Source: Citrifermentans bremense R1 (GTDB taxonomy: Bacteria; Desulfobacterota; Desulfuromonadia; Geobacterales; Geobacteraceae). Taken from it: a stretch of 64,000 nt of DNA. Positions 25,874 to 33,387 of the stretch are shown here, piece by piece. Where the stretch lies: NCBI RefSeq assembly GCF_000426865.1, contig NZ_AUGE01000001.1:124001-188000 (forward strand), written 5' to 3'. Position 1 is the stretch's first letter; the number at the start of each line of letters is the position of its first letter. The position numbers and the translations under genes were made by a program. The notes under the pieces were generated by a model. That model saw nothing but the letters and a program-made list of their open reading frames with translations, was not told where the DNA came from and made no database searches.

Positions 25874-26480
25874 CTACATCGAGCGCTTCAGTACGCGGCA
25901 GCGCGTGCTGCATTGGATCGTGACCGCGAGCTTCTTCACCCTGGTCCTCTCCGGGGTGGGGCTCTTCTCGCGCCTGTTCAACGGCTACTTCAACTTCTTC
26001 GGCGGGGGGCAGAACGCGATCCTCATCCACAAGATCGCCGGACCCATCTTCTTCCTGAGTTCGGCCTACATGTACCTGGACCACAGGGCGGAGATCTCCA
26101 GCTTCGACAGCAACGACATGGAGTGGTTCAGGAAGGCGGGGGGCTACCTCTCACGCGAGCCGCATCATTTCCACATCGGCAGGTACAACCCGGGGCAGAA
26201 GATGTTCGCCCTGTTCATAGCGGTAGCCACCCTGGTATTGGGGATCACCGGCCTCTTCATCTGGGTCCCCACCGCTTTCCCGCGCTGGATCGTGCAGATC
26301 TCGCTGATGCTGCACGGGCTGATGTTCGTGGGTTCCATCATGTTCATGGTGCTGCACGTCTACCTGGCAACCATCGGCAACCCGGGGACGGTGCAGGGGA
26401 TGCTCTACGGAGACGTCCGCAAGGATTGGGCGCGGCATCACCACCCGAGATGGTACAGGGAGCGGACCGGCGGGAAATAA
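25866..26480 (+). CDS. fdnI: Formate dehydrogenase cytochrome b subunit (FdnI type)
   Basis: 204 residues with four membrane segments (about 18-38, 52-68, 112-132, 150-175). Candidate heme-b histidines lie in QRVLHWIVTA, AILIHKIAG and LMFVGSIMFMVLHVYLA. It would move formate electrons to menaquinone in the inner membrane. AGGAGG lies before the ATG within the end of fdnH. With the two genes above it makes a full Fdn-type respiratory complex facing the periplasm. Confidence 0.93.
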   Translation: MSNYIERFSTRQRVLHWIVTASFFTLVLSGVGLFSRLFNGYFNFFGGGQNAILIHKIAGPIFFLSSAYMYLDHRAEISSFDSNDMEWFRKAGGYLSREPHHFHIGRYNPGQKMFALFIAVATLVLGITGLFIWVPTAFPRWIVQISLMLHGLMFVGSIMFMVLHVYLATIGNPGTVQGMLYGDVRKDWARHHHPRWYRERTGGK

Positions 26481-26510
26481 ACCTTGAGACCACACAGACA
26501 GGAGCCGGAA

Positions 26511-27353
26511 ATGTACAGCACGGAGAGGAAAATCGAGGCGCTGCAGAGCGCGGTGCACCGGGCGCCGGAATATGCGGCCATCGCGCCGTTCTTCGCGGCG
26601 GTCTACCACTACCTGTTGCAGCACGAAGGAGGCACCGGCATCGGGGTAGAACTCGCCGGGGTGGACCAGGAGCAAAGGAGCTCGAACGGCTTTCCGCTCA
26701 TCTCCCCCTCGGAGCTGAGGGTGGACCGGTTGGCATTGGTCACCTTCCTGGCCGGTTTGGTGACGGTGCTGGAGGCGGAGAGCACGGAGGGGGCGGCGGC
26801 GCTACGGAGTATCGGGGAGGCGCTGCAGACCGGAGAGCTCGACCCGGAGCCTATGCTGGCGGCCATATTGGAGCGGCGCCGCGCCCCGCTGGACGAGGCT
26901 TCCCTGGCACTTGGGGTGCCGGGACCGCTTCTTGAGTACATCCTGGAGATTCCGCTGAAGGCAGCGCTGGAGCCTTGCGCCGCCGTGCTCGGCGCGGGGG
27001 CCTTCCCCGGGTGGCACGAAAGCGTCTGCCCCGTCTGCGGCGCGCGTCCGGCCATGGCAGAGCTCTCAGGCGACGAAGGTGAGCGCCGCCTCTGCTGCTC
27101 GACCTGCAGCTACAGCTGGTCCTTCCGCAGGATCAAATGCCCGTCCTGCGGCTGCGAAGATCCGCAACAGCTCTCCTACTTCACCGCGGGCGAAGGGGCG
27201 ACCAGGGTCGATACCTGCCGGGCTTGCAGCCGGTACATCAAGACGCGCGATACAAGGAAGGGTGGGGGCGAGGTGCCGCTGGAGGTGGAGGATCTGCTGA
27301 CCATCCACCTGGACCTGCTGGCGTCCAGAGAAGGGTTCGTGAGGGGCAAGTAG
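26511..27353 (+). CDS. fdhE: FdhE-type formate dehydrogenase accessory protein
   Basis: 280 residues, with four CxxC-type knuckles in the C-terminal half: CPVCGARP, CCSTCSYSW, CPSCGCED and CRACSRY. FdhE proteins bind metal through such cysteines and are needed to mature respiratory formate dehydrogenases, probably by acting on the Tat-exported subunit before export. The ATG at 26511 follows ACAGGAG; an in-frame start nine codons upstream lacks a site. It follows fdnI by 30 bases and is followed by mobA after 12, so it is part of the same transcript. Confidence 0.9.
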   Translation: MYSTERKIEALQSAVHRAPEYAAIAPFFAAVYHYLLQHEGGTGIGVELAGVDQEQRSSNGFPLISPSELRVDRLALVTFLAGLVTVLEAESTEGAAALRSIGEALQTGELDPEPMLAAILERRRAPLDEASLALGVPGPLLEYILEIPLKAALEPCAAVLGAGAFPGWHESVCPVCGARPAMAELSGDEGERRLCCSTCSYSWSFRRIKCPSCGCEDPQQLSYFTAGEGATRVDTCRACSRYIKTRDTRKGGGEVPLEVEDLLTIHLDLLASREGFVRGK

Positions 27354-27365
27354 AAAGGACAGCTT

Positions 27366-28076
27366 ATGAAGAAGACAAGAGCTGCAAGACGGCCGGTCGC
27401 CGCGGGGGGGATAACCGGGGTCATCCTGGCGGGGGGGGTCTCCAGCCGCATGGGGAGCAACAAGGCCCTGCTTCCCTACCGGGGCGGGCGTTTCATCGAG
27501 TCGATCCACCGCCTGCTAGGGGAGCTCTTCGACGACGTGCTGCTGGTCACCAACACGCCGGAGCAGTACGACTTTCTCCCCTGCCGGAAGACAGGTGACC
27601 TGTACCCAGGGATGGGTACCCTGGCGGGGCTGCACGCCGGGCTGCAGCAGAGCCGGACCCCGTACATCTTTGCTGTTGCGTGCGACATGCCGTACCTGAA
27701 CCCGGAGCTGATCGCCATGCTGGCGAGGTACCGGGACCGGGGGGACGTGGTGATCCCCCACGGAGACAAGGGGGCGGAGCCGCTGCACGCGCTGTACGGG
27801 AAAGGGTGTCTCCCGGCTATGGAGCGCTCGCTTGACGCCGGGAGGCGGCGCATCGTCTCCTTCTTTCCGGAGGTTAGGGTCTGGGATGTAACGCCGGATG
27901 AGGTAGCGCGCATCGACCCCCGCTTCGACTCCTTCAAGAACATCAACACGCCTGACGACTACTTCGCACTCAGGGAGGAGGAACGCGCGTTTTGCGGGCT
28001 TGCGCTACGGCCGGCGGCGGGCTCGGTCGAAGAGGCCGAGGGGAATGCTCGCGGCGCATTGAGCGTGACAGGATAG
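27366..28076 (+). CDS. mobA: Molybdenum cofactor guanylyltransferase MobA
   Basis: 236 residues. The nucleotidyltransferase signature GVILAGGVSSRMGSNKALL (about 18-36) and a metal-binding ACDMPYL (about 99-105) are present. MobA joins GMP to molybdopterin, giving the bis-MGD form used by DMSO-reductase-family enzymes, which include both the formate dehydrogenase upstream and the fusion enzyme at 9317-12745. It is the last gene of the fdn operon. A C-terminal extension after NINTPDDY is Ala/Glu-rich and probably disordered. Confident in family, less sure of the exact start. Confidence 0.93.
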   Translation: MKKTRAARRPVAAGGITGVILAGGVSSRMGSNKALLPYRGGRFIESIHRLLGELFDDVLLVTNTPEQYDFLPCRKTGDLYPGMGTLAGLHAGLQQSRTPYIFAVACDMPYLNPELIAMLARYRDRGDVVIPHGDKGAEPLHALYGKGCLPAMERSLDAGRRRIVSFFPEVRVWDVTPDEVARIDPRFDSFKNINTPDDYFALREEERAFCGLALRPAAGSVEEAEGNARGALSVTG

Positions 28077-28114
28077 GGATCACTACTGAACCGGATTTTT
28101 GCCTGATCGCAGCG

Positions 28115-28150
28115 CCCTCACCCCCGCCCCTCTCCCAAAGGGCGAGGGGA
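28115..28150. repeat. CCCTCACCCCCGCCCCTCTCCC interspersed inverted repeat
   Basis: CCCCTCTCCC (28127-28136) pairs with GGGCGAGGGG (28140-28149) across AAA. The sequence type is a widely seen intergenic element in proteobacterial genomes (established by general knowledge, not searched). It lies between the convergent mobA and modF-like genes and may act as a bidirectional terminator. Confidence 0.55.
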
Positions 28151-28161
28151 GACAAGCACTC

Positions 28162-29619
28162 TCAGTGGACAATCTTGGCGGTGTAACCGCCGCCTGCGGC
28201 GGGGACCAACTCCATGTGGTTGGCGATGCAGGGAATCCGGTCCTCGGAGTGATGGTTCACGTAGAGGATCTGGGTGTCCCCCGTCCTTCCTAGGTGATCC
28301 ACCAGCTTCAGCACCATCTCCCGGTTCACGTCGTCCAGTCCCTGGCACGGTTCATCCAGGATCAACAGGTCCGGCTGCTTCACCATGGCCCGGGCCAAAA
28401 GTACCAGCCTCTGCTCGCCATAGGAGAGCTCGCGGAAGGTGTCGCCGGCGCGGTGGTTCATGTGCAGCAGTTCCAGCCATTCCTGGGCGATTTCGAGCTG
28501 CCTGGGGGAAGGGTCTGAATAGACGCCGATGGAGTCGAAGAAGCCGGAGACGACCACCATCTTGGCGGAACCACCCACCCGGTAATCCTGCTGCAGCGTA
28601 GTGGAAACCAAACCGATCCGCTTCTTGATGTCCCAGACCGTCTCGCCGGTCCCCCGCTTCCTGCCGAAAAGAGCGATGTCGTTGGCGTAGGCCTGGGTGT
28701 TGTCCCCGCTGACGAGGCTCAGCAAAGTGGATTTCCCCGAGCCGTTCGGCCCCGTTATCTTCCAGTGCTCCCCGGGCGTTACGGTCCAGGAAAGCCCGGA
28801 GAGGACGGGTTTGCCGCCGTAAGAGACTTTCACGTCCTTCATCTCGACTAGCGGCACCCCAGCCGGAATCGGCTCAGGGCGGTGCGCGCAATCTATCTCC
28901 GGTAACCGGTCGGGAAGGGTGTAATGAAAGGCGTGGAACCGGCGCAGCGCCTCGGAATCGAGCATCTCGTTCTTGGTGCCGCTCATGAAGATGCGGCACT
29001 CTTTCAGGTAAGCCACGTGCGTGATTTCGGGGACGATCTCGCTGAAGCGGTTCAGGAGCAGGATCACCCGGATGCCGCGCCCGATGCAGCGGCTGATAAG
29101 GGTGCGCAGCACTTCGCAGGAATGCTGGTCCAGCCCGTCGAACGGCTCGTCCAGCACAAGCAGCTCCGGTTCCAGCAACAGGGATTTGCAGATCAAGACC
29201 TTGCGCATCTCTCCGGTGGAGAGGAACTTGATGCCACGCTCCAGGATGCCGGTGAACTCCATCTCCTGGACGAGTTCGAGCAGCGTCGCCTCGTCGGCGT
29301 GGGAGCCGGAGAGGATGAACTTGGCCACCGGTGTGCCTTGGGTGACGTAACCGAGAAAGTCGGAGTCGTCGTTGTAGCGTTCCGTTTCCAGGAGCTCGTC
29401 GATCTTCTCGAAGGAGACGTACCCGGCTTTGGCCGGGATGCGGCAGATGCCGGAAGCGACCTTCAGTTCGCCGCAGAGGAGTTTCCCCAGCGCCGATTTC
29501 CCCGAACCGTTGGCCCCGATGATGGCCCATTGCTCGTCCGCTTCAATGTTGAAGGTGATCCCTTCCAGGTTTTTCCCGTTGTGTATCTTGGCTACTGCGT
29601 CCTGCAAAACGATATTCAC
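28162..29619 (-). CDS. modF: ModF-like double ABC ATPase
   Basis: 485 residues, two ABC ATPase modules in one chain. Walker A sites are GANGSGKSALGK (about 35-46) and GPNGSGKSTLLS (about 292-303). Signature-like LSTGEMRKVL and LSYGEQRLVL are followed by Walker B ELLVLDEPFDGLD and DLLILDEPCQGLD. There is no membrane part and no permease nearby. ModF in other bacteria is linked to molybdate transport loci, though its role is unsettled; the convergent mobA supports a molybdenum connection. A general ABC-F-like role cannot be excluded. Confidence 0.85.
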   Translation of the reverse strand: MNIVLQDAVAKIHNGKNLEGITFNIEADEQWAIIGANGSGKSALGKLLCGELKVASGICRIPAKAGYVSFEKIDELLETERYNDDSDFLGYVTQGTPVAKFILSGSHADEATLLELVQEMEFTGILERGIKFLSTGEMRKVLICKSLLLEPELLVLDEPFDGLDQHSCEVLRTLISRCIGRGIRVILLLNRFSEIVPEITHVAYLKECRIFMSGTKNEMLDSEALRRFHAFHYTLPDRLPEIDCAHRPEPIPAGVPLVEMKDVKVSYGGKPVLSGLSWTVTPGEHWKITGPNGSGKSTLLSLVSGDNTQAYANDIALFGRKRGTGETVWDIKKRIGLVSTTLQQDYRVGGSAKMVVVSGFFDSIGVYSDPSPRQLEIAQEWLELLHMNHRAGDTFRELSYGEQRLVLLARAMVKQPDLLILDEPCQGLDDVNREMVLKLVDHLGRTGDTQILYVNHHSEDRIPCIANHMELVPAAGGGYTAKIVH

Positions 29620-29705
29620 TGTTCCATCCGATATTTATTCGCCGCATTAGCGGCTTCTTGATGCTTAGACGTCATAAAGGTTATCCTCTGAAGTGGAGGA
29701 AAGTT

Positions 29706-29936
29706 ATGTCTGAAAGAAAGAGAACGACAATCTATCTCGATGCGGCAATGCACAAGGCTTTAAAGCACAAGGCGCTGGAGACGTCGCGTTCGGTTTCCGA
29801 TCTGGTCAACGATGCGGTGCGCAGGACACTCGCCGAGGACGCCGAGGATCTCGCTGCCTTTGAAGAACGGGCCCACGAGCCGCTGGTAACGTACGAGAGC
29901 CTGCTGAAAGAGTTGAAGGAAAATGGCCGGCTATAA
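29706..29936 (+). CDS. Ribbon-helix-helix antitoxin (CopG type), orphaned
   Basis: 76 residues. RTTIYLDAAMHKALKHKA (about 6-23) is a clear RHH DNA-binding start, and SRSVSDLVNDAVRRTL the second helix. The tail, acidic then EPLVTYESLLKELKENGRL, is typical of RelE/ParE-neutralising antitoxins. GTGGAGGAAAG gives a good Shine-Dalgarno to the ATG at 29706; an upstream in-frame start lacks one. Its stop overlaps the start of a RelE remnant (next entry), exactly as an intact operon would. It may still bind its own operator. Confidence 0.85.
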   Translation: MSERKRTTIYLDAAMHKALKHKALETSRSVSDLVNDAVRRTLAEDAEDLAAFEERAHEPLVTYESLLKELKENGRL

Positions 29937-29985
29937 TGTCGTAGAAGTCGCCCACCGGCGCGAGGCGTATCGAGTAGTTGGCGGG
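29923..29985 (+). pseudogene. RelE/ParE-type toxin remnant with large internal deletion
   Basis: The frame starts as MAGYN, typical of RelE-type toxins placed at an antitoxin stop, but passes at once into VEVAHRREAYRVV, which resembles the C-terminal end of RelE proteins (VxxVGHRREVYR). The 60 or so codons of the fold are missing. The frame then reads on without homology into the antisense of mntA. I read this as a deletion that removed the toxin core and kept both ends. Confidence 0.5.
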
Positions 29986-29996
29986 ATGTCCACGTT

Positions 29997-30320
29997 TCAG
30001 CACTGCTTCGCGGGTTGCACCACGACATTGTTGTCGGAGATGATCTTCCTGAATGGCTCTCTGGTGGTGGCCCAATCGACAACATCCACCTTCATCGGCA
30101 GGTCCGACTCATCGAATGCCTCGCGGAGAGCAGCCATAGTCGCAAGCGGCAGCGGCTGTTGAGAGATAACTGCAAGGTCAAGATCTGAGTAGCGTTTTGC
30201 TTTGCCATTGGTGCGGGACCCAAAAGCCCACACTTCCAGACCGGGAACAAGCTGATTCAATATCCGCTTCACCAGCTCCCATTCCTGCTGCTTCAGATCT
30301 ATCCGGTGCTGCTCTTCCAT
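29997..30320 (-). CDS. mntA: MntA-type minimal nucleotidyltransferase antitoxin
   Basis: 107 residues from the ATG at 30320, which has GGAAGGG eight bases upstream; a GTG three codons earlier overlaps the hepT stop (GTGA). The nucleotidyltransferase signature is exact: Gly34-Ser35, ten residues, then Asp46-Leu47-Asp48 (GSx10DxD), and a third acidic residue in KVDVVDW. MntA proteins of this type are known to AMPylate the Tyr of the HepT motif and so neutralise the toxin. It follows hepT immediately. Confidence 0.9.
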   Translation of the reverse strand: MEEQHRIDLKQQEWELVKRILNQLVPGLEVWAFGSRTNGKAKRYSDLDLAVISQQPLPLATMAALREAFDESDLPMKVDVVDWATTREPFRKIISDNNVVVQPAKQC

Positions 30321-30325
30321 CTCAA

Positions 30326-30751
30326 TCACCCTTCCCTGCTTTTTGAAACCAATTGCCCGTACAGATATCTCGCTTCTTCGAGGAAGTCGGGGGCTACCGC
30401 GTAAACGGCCTCAGCCTTCCCTTCGTCATAGGTGTGGCTGCTGTCGGTGCGCGCCTGCCGATAGATTTTCCACATGGACCAATCGGAACGGAGCAACCCC
30501 TTCTCGTTGCCGGTCCGGATCAGGTTCTGGAAAGTGCTCAGGTCGTTTTCCTCAGGGCTGGCCGCTGTCTCTTCAAGGAACCTCCTGAGCATCTTGTGAC
30601 TCAGCTCATAGGTGAACTCGAAGCACTGGATGACAGAGTTGCGCAGTTGTTCGAACAGGTCGCGATCTTCCGCCATAGGCGAATGCGCGAACCTTATGCT
30701 TTTTTCGAGCTGGCCTATGGCGCTTTGCAGCGGGCTGAAGTCGAGGCTCAT
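30326..30751 (-). CDS. hepT: HepT-type HEPN toxin
   Basis: 141 residues from the ATG at 30751 (AAGGACGG upstream). It is an all-helical HEPN protein related to HI0074 (nucleotidyltransferase substrate-binding family). The catalytic motif RX4HXY is exact: Arg101-TDSS-His106-Thr-Tyr108. HEPN toxins with this motif are RNases; Tyr108 would be the site modified by MntA. The neighbouring gene is the matching MntA, so both halves of the pair look functional. Whether it still cuts RNA is not tested. Confidence 0.9.
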   Translation of the reverse strand: MSLDFSPLQSAIGQLEKSIRFAHSPMAEDRDLFEQLRNSVIQCFEFTYELSHKMLRRFLEETAASPEENDLSTFQNLIRTGNEKGLLRSDWSMWKIYRQARTDSSHTYDEGKAEAVYAVAPDFLEEARYLYGQLVSKSREG

Positions 30752-30825
30752 ATCGCACCGTCCTTTGTTGATGGAGAAGTACCGCTGCACTTATTATCAG
30801 AAGCGAAACAAACCGGCAATAAATA

Positions 30826-30854
30826 AAGGGGTGAGCGAAAGTCGCTCACCCCTT
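30826..30854 (-). terminator. Terminator hairpin after nifS
   Basis: AAGGGGTGAGCGA (30826-30838) pairs with TCGCTCACCCCTT (30842-30854) around a three-base AAG loop, 26 bases downstream of the nifS stop. Minus-strand readout continues into TATTTATTGCC. Confidence 0.8.
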
Positions 30855-30879
30855 GTCTTTATAACCTGCCTGCGGGGTC

Positions 30880-32049
30880 CTACTTGTTGAGGAACTCCCT
30901 GCCAAAGGGCGACATCTGGCGCAGGCGGCTGATGATCGGGGGGAGTTCCCTGATCACGGCGTCGATCTCGGCGTCGGTGGTGAACCTGGAAAGCGAGAAG
31001 CGGATGGAGCCGTGAGCGCAGGTAAACGGAACACCCATGGCGCGCAGCACGTGGGACGGCTCCAGGGAGCCCGAGGTGCAGGCGCTGCCGGAGGAGGCGC
31101 AGATTCCCTTCTCGGAAAGGAGCAGCAGGATCCCCTCCCCTTCCACGAATTCCATGGCGATGGAAAGGGTGTTGGGGAGACGGTTGGTGCCGCCGCCGTT
31201 GATCCTGGTGTTGGGGATGAGCGCGGTCAGTTCGCGCTCCAGCCTGTCGCGCATCTCGCGCACGCGCCCCGCTTCCTCGGGCATGTGCAGGTGGGCAAGC
31301 TCGCAGGCCTTGCCCATGGCGATGATGGAGGCGGTGTTCTCGGTCCCCGCCCTGCGTCCGCGCTCCTGGTGCCCGCCGACCAGAAGCGGACGGAACGGCG
31401 TGCCGCGGCGCACGTAAAGAACGCCTACCCCTTTGGGGGCGTGCAGCTTGTGCCCGGAGAGGGAAAGGAGGTCAATGGCGGATTCGGCCATGTTGAGCGG
31501 GATCTTGCCCACGGCCTGAACGGCGTCGGTGTGGAACAGAGCGCCCTTCGCCTTCACCATCTTGGCGGCTTCCTCGATGGGGAAGATGACGCCGGTTTCG
31601 TTGTTGGCGTACATGAGGGAGACGATGACGGTATCGTCATCCAGCGCCGCCTCGAGTTCCTTCAAGTCAAGTTGCCCGTTGCCGTCCACGTTCAGCTCGG
31701 TGACCCGGTACCCGCGCTTGGTGAGGTTGCGGCACTGAGTGAGCACCGCGGGGTGCTCGACGCGGCTGGTTATGATGTGGCGCTTCTCGGGGAAGACCTC
31801 CAGCGCGGAACGAATGGCGGCGTTGTCGCTCTCGGTCCCGCAGGCGGTGAAGACGATCTCGTCGGGGAGCGCACCCAGAAGCGCGGCGACGCGGCTGCGT
31901 GCCTCGTCCACTTTCTTTTGCACCTGACCGCCGAAGAAGTGCATTGAGCTCGGGTTGCCGTACAGCTCGCAGAAATAGGGACGCATCTCCTCGAAAACCC
32001 GCTCGTCCACCCTGGTGGTGGCGTTGTTGTCAAGATAGATCTCTTTCAT
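30880..32049 (-). CDS. nifS: Cysteine desulfurase NifS
   Basis: 389 residues. A PLP enzyme that takes sulfur from cysteine for Fe-S clusters. Visible are YLDNNATTRV at the start, TESDNAAI, PLP Lys in SLSGHKLHAPKG, and the mobile-loop catalytic Cys in SSGSACTSG. Its start overlaps the nifU stop by four bases. It is a separate protein from the desulfurase domain fused to the molybdopterin enzyme at 9317-12745, which has only moderate similarity by eye. No nif nitrogenase structural genes are in the window. Confidence 0.95.
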   Translation of the reverse strand: MKEIYLDNNATTRVDERVFEEMRPYFCELYGNPSSMHFFGGQVQKKVDEARSRVAALLGALPDEIVFTACGTESDNAAIRSALEVFPEKRHIITSRVEHPAVLTQCRNLTKRGYRVTELNVDGNGQLDLKELEAALDDDTVIVSLMYANNETGVIFPIEEAAKMVKAKGALFHTDAVQAVGKIPLNMAESAIDLLSLSGHKLHAPKGVGVLYVRRGTPFRPLLVGGHQERGRRAGTENTASIIAMGKACELAHLHMPEEAGRVREMRDRLERELTALIPNTRINGGGTNRLPNTLSIAMEFVEGEGILLLLSEKGICASSGSACTSGSLEPSHVLRAMGVPFTCAHGSIRFSLSRFTTDAEIDAVIRELPPIISRLRQMSPFGREFLNK

Positions 32050-32900
32050 CCCTGAACCTCCTGCACGGTGATGTCAGGAGAAACCATCTCACGCAGCTTC
32101 TGCTCGACAAATTTCGCGGTGTTGCCGGAAGAGGCGCAGCCGGCGCATGCCTTGCGGAAGGCGACCTGCACGTTGGCACCGTCGATGTCGATCAGTTCGA
32201 GGTCGCCGCCGTCGGCCCAAAGCTGGGGACGGATCTCGTTCTCCAGGGTCTCCTGGATCAACTGCATCTTCTTCAGGTTGGTGAGCTTCGTCGGCCTCTC
32301 CGGCGCGGCCTTCTTCTCCTCGCCCATTACCTCGGCGATCAGCTCCTTGATCTTCGGGATGCAGCCGCCGCAGGCGCCGCCCGCCTTGGTGAAGTGGGTC
32401 ACCTGTTCGGCGGTGTGCAGCTTGTTGGAGGCGATGACCTTCTTGAGGAAGATATCGGTCAGGCCGAAGCACTTGCAGACGATCTCACCCTCGGTCTCGA
32501 CGTGGTCGTGTCCGTGCTTGGGCGCCTCGACGCCGCGGTATTTAGCGATGGCGACCTCGAGCGCCTCCTGCCCCATGACCGAGCAGTGCATCTTCTCTTC
32601 GGGGAGCCCCCCGAGAAAATCGGCGATCTCCTGGTTGCTGATCTGCAGCGCCTCGTCCAGGGTCTTCCCCTTCACCATCTCGGTGAGTGCGGAAGAAGAC
32701 GCGATGGCGCTGCCGCAACCAAAGGTCTGGAACCTGGCATCGACGATCCGTTCTTTTTTCTCGTCCAGCTTTATGAACAGCTTAAGCGCGTCGCCGCAGG
32801 CCAGACTGCCCACCTCGCCAACCGCATCCGCATCGGTAATCTCTCCCACGTTCCGGGGGTTGAGGAAATGTTCTTTAACTTTATCTGTGTAGTCCCACAT
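32046..32900 (-). CDS. nifU: Fe-S scaffold NifU, three-domain form
   Basis: 284 residues in the classical NifU order. Residues 1 to about 125 are IscU-like, with cluster cysteines in SLACGDALK, QTFGCGSA and KMHCSVMG. The middle has a BFD-type [2Fe-2S] motif (CKCFG and CGGC). Residues about 210-284 form an Nfu domain with CAGC. It receives sulfur from NifS, encoded in the overlapping downstream frame. Putative regulatory half-sites ATACCCG(G)ACT lie upstream. Confidence 0.95.
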   Translation of the reverse strand: MWDYTDKVKEHFLNPRNVGEITDADAVGEVGSLACGDALKLFIKLDEKKERIVDARFQTFGCGSAIASSSALTEMVKGKTLDEALQISNQEIADFLGGLPEEKMHCSVMGQEALEVAIAKYRGVEAPKHGHDHVETEGEIVCKCFGLTDIFLKKVIASNKLHTAEQVTHFTKAGGACGGCIPKIKELIAEVMGEEKKAAPERPTKLTNLKKMQLIQETLENEIRPQLWADGGDLELIDIDGANVQVAFRKACAGCASSGNTAKFVEQKLREMVSPDITVQEVQG

Positions 32901-32918
32901 AGACCCTCCCTTCTAATT

Positions 32919-32997
32919 AGTCCGGGTATCATAGCGCAGAGCTGATAGAAAGAAAACCCAAAAACGCGCTTTTAACTACGGCACGTCAGTCGGGTAT
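32919..32997 (-). promoter_or_regulatory. Possible Rrf2/IscR-type half-sites and -10 box before nifU
   Basis: On the minus strand ATACCCGACT (32997-32988) matches an IscR type 1 half-site exactly, and ATACCCGGACTAATTAG (from 32929) is a close copy with one extra base. The second overlaps a TATGAT -10-like box (32933-32928), 28 bases before the nifU start. Neither has its full palindromic partner, so binding is uncertain. Confidence 0.35.
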
Positions 32998-33387
32998 ACC
33001 TCCCCGAGTGAACATCTGCGGGGAATTGCAATTCCCGCTCCGCACGCCCGTCCAATTGACCGATGACGAAGACTTCAATCAACTTAACTATCGATAATTT
33101 GGTCAAAAAAATTTCTACCCACAACGTCTGGCGGTCATACATGAAGAAGAGCCGCCCCCGCTATCTGTGTAAGAAAACAGCATAAGCAAGTATGAAGATA
33201 TAGCGCTCCAAAAAAAATGGGGCACGGAGCTGCAATCCGATAATCCAATGAGAGAGGGTCCGATCACCCTCCTGTCATGGTGTTTCAGATGCATCCGCGT
33301 CCCATTTCATTTTTTCAAACCCGCCCCGGCGCCCTTCGCGTCAGGCGAAAAAACGCCATCGCTGTCGATTGTGCAACGCTTCGGGCT
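32998..33387. other. Intergenic region downstream of the phosphohexomutase gene
   Basis: About 390 bases that are AT-rich in the first half. No open frame with ribosome-binding signal or clear RNA structure was found. A short GGCG-TTTTTT-CGCC hairpin near 33346-33359 (minus sense) is a weak terminator candidate for the gene ending at 33388. Confidence 0.45.
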
